NCBI RefSeq assembly: GCF_033472595.1
Contig: NZ_CP137642.1
Location: 124,001 to 188,000 of the forward strand
DNA from: Methanoculleus receptaculi
Lineage (GTDB): Archaea; Halobacteriota; Methanomicrobia; Methanomicrobiales; Methanoculleaceae
Direction: 5' to 3'
Length of the DNA: 64,000 nucleotides
In this document: positions 53,097-62,300 of the stretch, in pieces
How positions within the stretch are numbered: position 1 is the first letter of the stretch
Layout: every line of letters begins with the position of its first letter
Position numbers and translations under genes: made by a program
The notes under the pieces: generated by a model
The model's input: the letters and a program-made list of their open reading frames with translations, nothing else
Database searches by the model: none
What the model was told of the DNA's origin: nothing

Positions 53097-53556
53097 CAAG
53101 GGGGTTCCGGAAGAGCCCCTGGAACGATGCGCCGGAGAGGGAGAGTCCTCCCCCGACGAGCATCGCCGCTATCACCCGCGGAAGCCTGATCCGGAAGACG
53201 ACCGTCTGCTCTGATACCCCCCAGGTCTGCTCGAAGGAGGGGAGGACGACCTGATGACCTGAGAGTGTGGAGAGCAGGGTTGATGTCCCATCGAGGAGCG
53301 CGTTCGCCGTTCCGATGGTGAGGATCCGGAAGGTCTCCACAGGGTCCATCATGTACCTCCCGACGAACAGGGAGACGAATAAGAGGACGACCGGGAGGAT
53401 ATAGATCGCCCTCTCTACCGGGATTAGCCGGAGGACGGTCTCAGAGATCGGTGTCGCGCTGCGGGAGACCAAACGCGGAGGATTGGTCGTGATGTTCCTT
53501 TTTGGCTCCTGCCCCGCTTCTGTGATCGTTTCTCTCCCGCAGGTCATCTCGCGCAC
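53097..53556 (-). pseudogene. FecCD/BtuC-family ABC permease, 3' truncated
   Basis: The frame reads a normal FecC N-terminus: helix AIYILPVVLLFVSLFVGRYM, then [41 protein letters not shown]. In the family this continues as PDILGVSAGA..., but here it breaks off after LVS at the boundary with the arsenic operon and runs antisense into the DGC gene. About two thirds of the siderophore/cobalamin importer subunit is missing. No binding protein or ATPase is nearby. Confidence 0.7.
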
Positions 53557-54007
53557 TCCCCCCTCATACCACGTTTGTATATGAAGTTTATTTAATTCTC
53601 GGTTAATATAAATGATATAACGTTTACTTCACTGGTAAAAGTGTTTGGTTGAAACCCGTTCCGGGCGTGATGCAGAACCACGCACGCCAGGAGTCATAAC
53701 CTCCAACCACTGGTGCATGGGGTGCCGGATCAAAAGGGGGTGAGCCGACCGGATGGCCGGACGCGACCGGTCCCCACGGCCCATCAATACATCGGCGGCG
53801 AGCCCGGCGGGGAAGACAACTCGGATCTCTCCTGCGAACCACCTGCGATCAAAACAGGCTGCATTCATGCGTGCAGCACCTTCGCTCCGTCTTATGCACG
53901 ATCCAGGGTATGAAAAAGAGCGGGTGGTATGTTCTTGACAGCGCGCGTTGTTATCGCCTGCGCTTTCGAACGTGACGTGCGGGCCAGGAGGAAGACCCGC
54001 ACCACCC
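53557..54007. other. gap without a supported gene
   Basis: An AT-rich stretch near 53572-53630 (TTTGTATATGAAG, TTAATATAAATGATATAACG) could hold the promoter of the truncated permease. The rest has short overlapping frames on both strands without ribosome sites, signal peptides or recognised families. Confidence 0.4.
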
Positions 54008-54727
54008 CTATGGGCTATAGCATCTCCGGAGGATTATCGGGCTGTTTTGTGAGGCTCCGGCAGCGGCCGCATCCGCAACCAGCAAAGAGAGACAGGGGAT
54101 GCAATCCGCCTGCGGTGCTGCTGGCGTGACCCTGGAGAACGCCTGCGCCTCCCGCCATTCCCAGACCGCATCCATCACGGCATCGGCCGTCGCCATGACG
54201 CTCGCTGCCCCCACGTCCACCACGACGGCGTTCTTGATGTTCCAGCGCTCGACAACCGTGTGGAGCAGCCTGCGCCTGACCGTCCAGATCATCGGTGGAT
54301 GAGGATGACCGACCAGTCGATCGAGGCTGTCCGCCCAGACCGCACCCTGCAGTTCAAACCTCCCGACCTCGTCAACCACCAGCAGATCGGTAGACCGGGG
54401 ATCGGGCGGCGCGAGCGCTCTCCGCCCGAACGCGAGCGCTTCCGGCCGGAAGTAGAAACGGCCGTGAACCTCGCACCGAGGGTCGGGGTCGATAGAGCAG
54501 AGTTCCTCGTGTTCACCGGTGGCCAGGTCGACCAGCGTGAATCCCGATCTCCTGCCGTCCCGCACATGGCCTGGGGCAATGATCCCCCTCACCCGAACAT
54601 TTGCCCCGACGATGAGCCCCAGAACCTGGTGCAGGAACGTCGTCTTGCACTGACCCTGTTCGCCGGTGATGATGAATACCGGCGGCCTGCCGTTCATATA
54701 GGAGTAGACGTTCGCTCCAGAGTACAT
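54008..54727 (-). CDS. nucleoside-triphosphatase-like P-loop protein
   Basis: A 239-residue protein resembling archaeal nucleoside triphosphatases (THEP1-type). FIITGEQGQCKTTFL is the Walker A region, but the Gly before Lys is Cys (GQCKTT). LLVVDEVGRFEL is Walker B, followed by VWADSLDRLV. A Cys-bearing tail (CIPCLSLLVADAAAAG) is present. It could hydrolyse NTPs or act on RNA. ATG at 54727 or 54697 (MNGRPPVF). TATA-like TTTATAC is about 20-30 bases upstream. Confidence 0.7.
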   Translation of the reverse strand: MYSGANVYSYMNGRPPVFIITGEQGQCKTTFLHQVLGLIVGANVRVRGIIAPGHVRDGRRSGFTLVDLATGEHEELCSIDPDPRCEVHGRFYFRPEALAFGRRALAPPDPRSTDLLVVDEVGRFELQGAVWADSLDRLVGHPHPPMIWTVRRRLLHTVVERWNIKNAVVVDVGAASVMATADAVMDAVWEWREAQAFSRVTPAAPQADCIPCLSLLVADAAAAGASQNSPIILRRCYSP

Positions 54728-54875
54728 ACATATACTTCCGGGCTGCCTGTATAAATCAGTTTTACGTGCAGGTATTGTTGGGCAAATATAGTTAACATGC
54801 GTGGCCGGCCCCGCGCCGATACCCCCGCCGCAGTATAAATGTGGTAGCGGACAATATCATACGGAGTTAATGGCC

Positions 54876-55364
54876 ATGGCAGAGAAGAGAGTCGTGCTCC
54901 ACACGACAATGGGCGATATAACGATCCGGCTCTACAATGATATGCCGGTGACCGCCGGAAACTTCGAAAAACTGGTCCGTTCTGGTTTCTACGACGGCAC
55001 TGTGTTTCACCGTGTGATCGACGGGTTCATGATCCAGGGTGGTGATCCCACCGGCACCGGAAGCGGCGGGCCGGGCTATACCATCCCCGACGAGTTCGTG
55101 AAGGGCCACTCGAACCAGCGGGGCACGATCGCGATGGCGAACACCGGCCGCCCGAACACCGGCGGCAGCCAGTTCTTCATAAACCTGGTAGATAACGCCT
55201 ACCTCGACTGGGACGACCCACGCACGCCGAGCGCCCACCCGGTCTTTGGTGAGGTGGTCGGGGGGATGGACGTCGTTGACAGGATCGGGAAGGTGAAGAC
55301 GGACTCCGCTGACAGACCAAAGGTCGCCGTCCGGATAACGAAGGCTGAAGTCGTGGAGCGATGA
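54876..55364 (+). CDS. cyclophilin-type peptidyl-prolyl cis-trans isomerase
   Basis: A 162-residue single-domain cyclophilin: VVLHTTMGDITIRLYNDMPVTAGNFEKLV, FHRVIDGFMIQGGDPTGTGSGGPGY and MANTGRPNTGGSQFFI are the family motifs with the catalytic Arg and Phe. It speeds proline isomerisation in the cytoplasm. The ATG at 54876 has GGAG about 10 bases upstream; the ATG at 54870 is also possible. A 4-base overlap with the RNase III-like gene suggests an operon. Confidence 0.93.
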   Translation: MAEKRVVLHTTMGDITIRLYNDMPVTAGNFEKLVRSGFYDGTVFHRVIDGFMIQGGDPTGTGSGGPGYTIPDEFVKGHSNQRGTIAMANTGRPNTGGSQFFINLVDNAYLDWDDPRTPSAHPVFGEVVGGMDVVDRIGKVKTDSADRPKVAVRITKAEVVER

Positions 55365-55831
55365 ACCAGTGGGAGAACAGCAACCGCAACCTGCGGGCGG
55401 TAGAGGAGCGGATTGGCTACACATTCCGCAACCCCTCCCTGCTTGAGCGGGCGCTAACCCGCCTGGCCTGCACCCTGGAGACCGGTCTTCCCCCGGAGAT
55501 GCACATGGACGCCCTGGCAACCCTCGGCGACGCCGTGATCAACGTCGCGGTCGTGGAGGCTGTGGTGGCGGAGGGGGTGCACGACAAGGGCGCGATCACC
55601 AACCGGAAGATGAACCTGGTGAACATGTCCAGGCTCCGCGCCCTTGCAGAAGAGATCGGCCTTGCCGAGCATGTCCGGTGGGGAAAGGGTGAAGCCGCCC
55701 AGAGGGTCTGGACATCCGGCCGGGTTCTCGCCGAATGCCTGGAAGCGCTCATAGGCGCTGTCTATCTGGACGGCGGTATGGAGCCGGCCGCGGAGGTGCT
55801 CCGGCGGCTCGGGCTCATCAAGAGGGCTTAA
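55361..55831 (+). CDS. RNase III-like domain protein with altered catalytic residues
   Basis: A 156-residue protein of one RNase III fold and no dsRNA-binding domain. The signature that in RNase III reads NERLEFLGD is here MDALATLGD: the usual catalytic Glu is Ala while the Asp is kept. In the second half, ECLEALIGAVYLDGG stands for ADxVEALIGAxYLD, so Asp is Glu there. Two of the four metal ligands are thus changed. It may be a weak nuclease or a binding protein. It is co-translated with the cyclophilin and converges with the MFS gene. Confidence 0.75.
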   Translation: MNQWENSNRNLRAVEERIGYTFRNPSLLERALTRLACTLETGLPPEMHMDALATLGDAVINVAVVEAVVAEGVHDKGAITNRKMNLVNMSRLRALAEEIGLAEHVRWGKGEAAQRVWTSGRVLAECLEALIGAVYLDGGMEPAAEVLRRLGLIKRA

Positions 55832-57117
55832 AGACCCTCCTCTTTTTCCTTCTCCGGCGCCGGAACCCTGGACGGCGGGCGCATCAGGAGCCAGGCGATG
55901 ATAAAACCGACGACGGCAAGGGCCGCAACCAGCGGGAAGACACCGAGGTATGTCCCGCTCGCCGTCCGGATGAACCCGGCAACCTGCGGCCCGGCGATGG
56001 CCCCCGCACCGTAGGCCAGGAAGACAACTCCGTAACAGCGCGGGTAGTCACACGTCCCGAAGTACGAGGCCGTCGCCGTCGGCGCGATGGCGAGCCAGCC
56101 ACCCAGGCATCCCCAGAGTATGGCGAACGCAATGATGTAAGACGGCACCCCCGGTACAAGCCAGAGCAGAAGAGATGCCACCGCTATAAGCGCAAAAGTC
56201 AGCATCGCAGTCTTCTGCGGGGTTATACGGTCGGTGAGGCTTCCGAAGACCGGGCGGCCAAGGCCGTTGAATATGGCGAAGAACCCGACGAGAGCTGTCG
56301 CGAGCGCGGCACTGACCCCGGCAACCTCCGTTCCAACCGGCTGCGCGATAGAGATGGCTGTCAACCCGGCCAGGCAACCGATGAAATAACAGGCAAAGAG
56401 CCCGTAGAATGTCCCCGTCCGGAGCATCGTGCCCCGATCACACTCACAGGCCGGTGCGCTGCCACTGCCGGGCGGCGGAGGCGTCCAGCCGGCGGGTCGC
56501 CAGCCGGCCGGTGGGAACCGTAGCGGCAGGGCCGAGAGAACCAGCAGGACGATGAAGGCGATGCCGAAGATCCGGAATGTTGTCATAACACCGTAGGCAG
56601 CGATCAGGGCTCCAGCAATGTTTGCGGTGATAAAGGCCGAGAACCCGAACCCGAGCAGTGTGAGCCCAACCGCAAACCCCCTGCGGTCAGGGAACCACTG
56701 GGTGGCCACAGCGACCGGCACCCCATAGGTGATACCGACCCCGAGGCCTCCGATCACCCCATAGACAATGTATAGGGCCTCGACCGAAGATACCGTCGAT
56801 GCCAGGAGCCAGCCGAAACCGGTGAGGATCCCGCCAACTATCGTCACATTCCTTGGGCCGTAGCGTTCGATGTACTTCCCGGCAAGCGGCATCGCTATCG
56901 CGAAGAACGCCAGGAAGACCGAGAACGGGAGGAGGACCTCCCCGGCCGTCACATGCCGGCCGAGCACCTCCGTGAAGTGCGCGGCAAGTGGCGCGGTGAA
57001 GACGCTCCAGGCGTATATGCTCCCAAGGCAGAGGTTGATTATGAGCCCAAGGGCGACCAGCCCCCACCGTCCCTTCTCTGCGCGCATACCGAAGATCGCT
57101 GGTGTTGTATCGGGCAT
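55828..57117 (-). CDS. OFA-family MFS transporter
   Basis: A 429-residue, 12-helix MFS protein starting GRWGLVALGLIINLCLGSIYAWSVFTAPLAAHF, the oxalate/formate antiporter (OFA) family start. GGLGVGITYGVPVAVATQWFPDRRGFAVGLTLLGFGFSAF and GRPVFGSLTDRITPQKT (the MFS A-like loop) are intact. It likely moves small carboxylates such as formate, acetate or oxalate. It lies immediately after the acetyl-CoA synthetase gene on the same strand, suggesting acetate uptake for assimilation (inference). Confidence 0.85.
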   Translation of the reverse strand: MPDTTPAIFGMRAEKGRWGLVALGLIINLCLGSIYAWSVFTAPLAAHFTEVLGRHVTAGEVLLPFSVFLAFFAIAMPLAGKYIERYGPRNVTIVGGILTGFGWLLASTVSSVEALYIVYGVIGGLGVGITYGVPVAVATQWFPDRRGFAVGLTLLGFGFSAFITANIAGALIAAYGVMTTFRIFGIAFIVLLVLSALPLRFPPAGWRPAGWTPPPPGSGSAPACECDRGTMLRTGTFYGLFACYFIGCLAGLTAISIAQPVGTEVAGVSAALATALVGFFAIFNGLGRPVFGSLTDRITPQKTAMLTFALIAVASLLLWLVPGVPSYIIAFAILWGCLGGWLAIAPTATASYFGTCDYPRCYGVVFLAYGAGAIAGPQVAGFIRTASGTYLGVFPLVAALAVVGFIIAWLLMRPPSRVPAPEKEKEEGL

Positions 57118-57123
57118 GGAGAC

Positions 57124-59026
<1,903 letters not shown>

Positions 59027-59047
59027 ATCTCCTCCTTCCATCTTCAA

Positions 59048-59324
59048 TCATCTTCCGGGCTCGCTTGTTCGGCCCGTGGTCGTGCTACCATGCATACCGG
59101 TCGCCGGCAACCGGTGCCGGTCCCCGCCGGGAGCGTAACACCGGTCTCTTCCGTACGCGACCGCCACTGTATTTTACATGATTAATAATGTATAATATGT
59201 GATAAACTTTGCGGCCACCGGAACAACGGGGATGGGAGGCGGGGTCTTGTGCAAAGGACGCGGAGGGGCGGATGCCGATCTCCGGCCTGCCCCCAATTCG
59301 CAGATGTCAAAAAAGGATGAGTCC
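59048..59324. other. promoter gap between acs and the CobN-like gene
   Basis: This holds the acs promoter on the minus strand: the AT-rich stretch 59175-59210 has TATA-like runs (TATATTATACATTATT on the minus strand). No gene is supported. The CobN-like gene ends at 59325. Confidence 0.5.
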
Positions 59325-62300
59325 TTACCGTTGCTTAAGCCTGAACCCGGCGGCTATTGCGCCGACGACCAGGATAACCAGCATCACGGGAATGAGGGGC
59401 GTGCTGGAGGTCGGACCGGTAACCGCGTCCTGCACCTCCCGCATCACGTGGCCGCTCACCTCCTGTGCGGCCTTCGCCATATCGCCGGCCATTTTATCGA
59501 GGGTCTTCCCGACCCCCGATGCACCCGTCGTGTTGGTGGCCTGGTCTCCCGTTCCGGAAGGAATCGGTGTGAACGTGGGGAGCGGCGATGAGGAGGAGCG
59601 GGAGGATGGGCGTTTGCCGCTGCTGCCGGAATCGGGCGCCTGGGGTGCGGGGATCTGGCTCTGGATGTAGGCCTCCAGCTGGAGGTTGCCGCAGGTGTGG
59701 TGGCAGCATGTCATCCCATGGAGTTCGACCGACTGCTGGAACTCCTGTGCGAGGTGCTGCAGAACTTTGCTATCCGCATCCCAGTAGCCTTTTCGTGCCG
59801 TCTCCATCATCCGTGCGAGCATGGACTGGTAGGCATACGGGTTGTCCTTAAAGAATTCGGAGAGGCCAAGGTGGTGCTCGTCCTTCACATAGACGTCAAA
59901 CACCCTGTTCCAGATATCCGACCCGATGATCTCGGGATTCGTCACGGTCCAGCCCCAGAGGTTCTGCAGGAACTCTCCATCCATACATCTCGCACCTGCA
60001 TACCCGTGCTCCATCATCCCCTCAATCCATTTCGGGTTGAAATACCGGGCATCGAGTTCTCGTAAGATGAACTCCTTCAACGTTGTCGTCTCCGGTTTGC
60101 CTGCAGCCCTGAGGTCGGTGATGAACGTCTCCGGCGCCGTCCCTGTAAGGTAGCGTACGGCAAGGGAGAGCGCCCCGACGTACTGGAAGCAGTCATCGTT
60201 ATCCACGAGGCCGTAGAGGTTCGAACTCCTGGTGTGCACCGCTGCCTCAACACCGCCAAGGTTTGCACGGAAGAGGTCTGTACCTGGCTCGCCCCACGTG
60301 CCAGATCCGTAGACGTAGCCCATCTTGTTGATGAAGAGCTCCGCAAGCTTTGCCTCGTCGGTCCACGTCCCGCTGGCGTCGATCGCGGAGGATAGCCCTG
60401 TTCCGTATGCTCCGGGTGCGGACGAGAATATCCGTGCCGTAGAAAGGCTCCGTGCGGCAGCCTCGTCGTAGCCGCCGGCAAGGAGATGCTGGTAGAGTGC
60501 CTCGCTGTGCCGCTTCACGTAGTTAGGGTATTCGCTCTCTTCGGCCTGTGCAGCGAGCCTGACGGCCTCGTCGAGGAGCTCGATCTTGTCCGCGAACGTA
60601 TCCCGGTACAGTCCCGATGCGAGGAAGAGCACGTCGATCCTCGGCCGCCCGAGCTCCCCAGATGGAATAAGTTCCAGGCTCTTCACGTTTCCTTTGCTCC
60701 AGACGGGCCTCACGCCGAGCAGGTAAAGGGCTTCCGATTCCGTCACTCCCTCGTGGCGCATCGCCTCACACGCCCAGAGGACGAAGGCCACCTTCTCCGG
60801 GTATGCTCCGTCATGCGCATCCCGGTACTGCCTGAGCATCTCGTCCGCCATCTGCATGCCCACGTTCCACGCTTCCTGTGTCGGCATGGTCCGCGAATCG
60901 AAGGAATGGAAGTTGTTGCCCGTAGGGAGGCTGTGCGGGCTCCTGATCGGATCGCCGCCCGTCTTCGGCGGGGTAAAACCGCCGTCGAGTGCGTTGATGA
61001 TCGCCGGAATCTCAACGGTGCAGGCCGCAATATCCATCTGGTAGCGGGTCGCGGTATTCAAATCTGCCGTCACATCGGCAGAGACCCCGCCGAGGATGGA
61101 TTGCTGTGCCGCCTCCGGTCCTGTGCCGTTGACAAGTACCTCATGGAGCAGGGCCTCGATGACGGTGCAGTTTCCGTGCGCTGCCGAGAGGCTATGCGGG
61201 TCGGGGTAGATCATACCAACGTGCTCTTCAAACTCCTCGCCGAGCATCGCCCGGACAAGCGAGACCAGTTCGTCCCCTTCCGGCGGCTCTCCAAGGATAT
61301 GCAGACCGTACGGGATGAGCTCGTCGCCAAGTTTGTGGAGGTACTGATGAAGGTCGCTGGTAATGAACGCGGCGAACTCTTCCTCCGACATCGCCTTGAT
61401 CCCCTCGACCGTGCGATCAAGGTTATCGCAGATGTTCATCTCCTCACAAAGTTCAGTGATGCTCTTCCTGTACTCCCCCTTCAGCGTCGCATTTACGGTG
61501 CCGTAGGCGTGGACCTTCTCGTGGAGGACCGCGAAGTTGCCATAGAGTCCTGCCGTGACGATCGGGGGGGTGAGGTGATCCACGATGACCGCATTTCCTC
61601 TCCGCTTGGCCTGCGTCCCCTCTCCGAGCCCGTCCATGATGTAGGGGTAGATGTTCGGGCAGTCCCCGATGAGGAGGGGCGGCCAATCTGTTGCGGAGAG
61701 GGCGCGCTCTTTGCCCGGGAGCCATTCGTGTGTCCCGTGCCTGCCGAAATGGACGATGGCGTCTGCCCCAAATTCGTTCCGGAGCCAGAGGTAGAAGGCG
61801 ATATACTGGTGGTGTGGCGGGAGATCTTTGTCATGGTAGAGTATCTCCTCGTTCTGCAGCCAGCCCCGAGTCGGCTGCGGCGCGAGCAGTACGTTGCCGA
61901 AAGATATTGTGGGGATCACCAGGTACTCCTTCCCGCCGTTCTGGTAGACCATAATCTCACCCGGCGGCTCGCCCCACTTCTCAATAACCTCATGCTGCCT
62001 CTCTGCAGGCAGGCTGTGGAACCATCCGGCGTAGATCTCTGCAGGGAGCAAAACAACGTCTCCGTCCTTTACCATACGGTCGAGCTCCCCGGGGGCCCAG
62101 GTGCCGACGTTTCTTCCCTGGAGGAGCATCAGGTCGAGGAGGACGTCTTCGTCCGGGACCTCGCCGGCTACCGAGTAGCCCTCCGCCTTCATGGCGTTGA
62201 GGAGGCTCGTGAGGCTCGGCACGATATCAAGGTAACTTGCGCCGAGGTTGTTCTTCCCTCCCCCGTGGTTGTAGTAGATGACGGCGATGCGCTTGTCGGG

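Noticed and set aside
53600-53940. Frames of 60-80 codons around 53.6-53.9 kb
   Set aside because: Mutually overlapping on both strands with no ribosome site and no recognisable domain.
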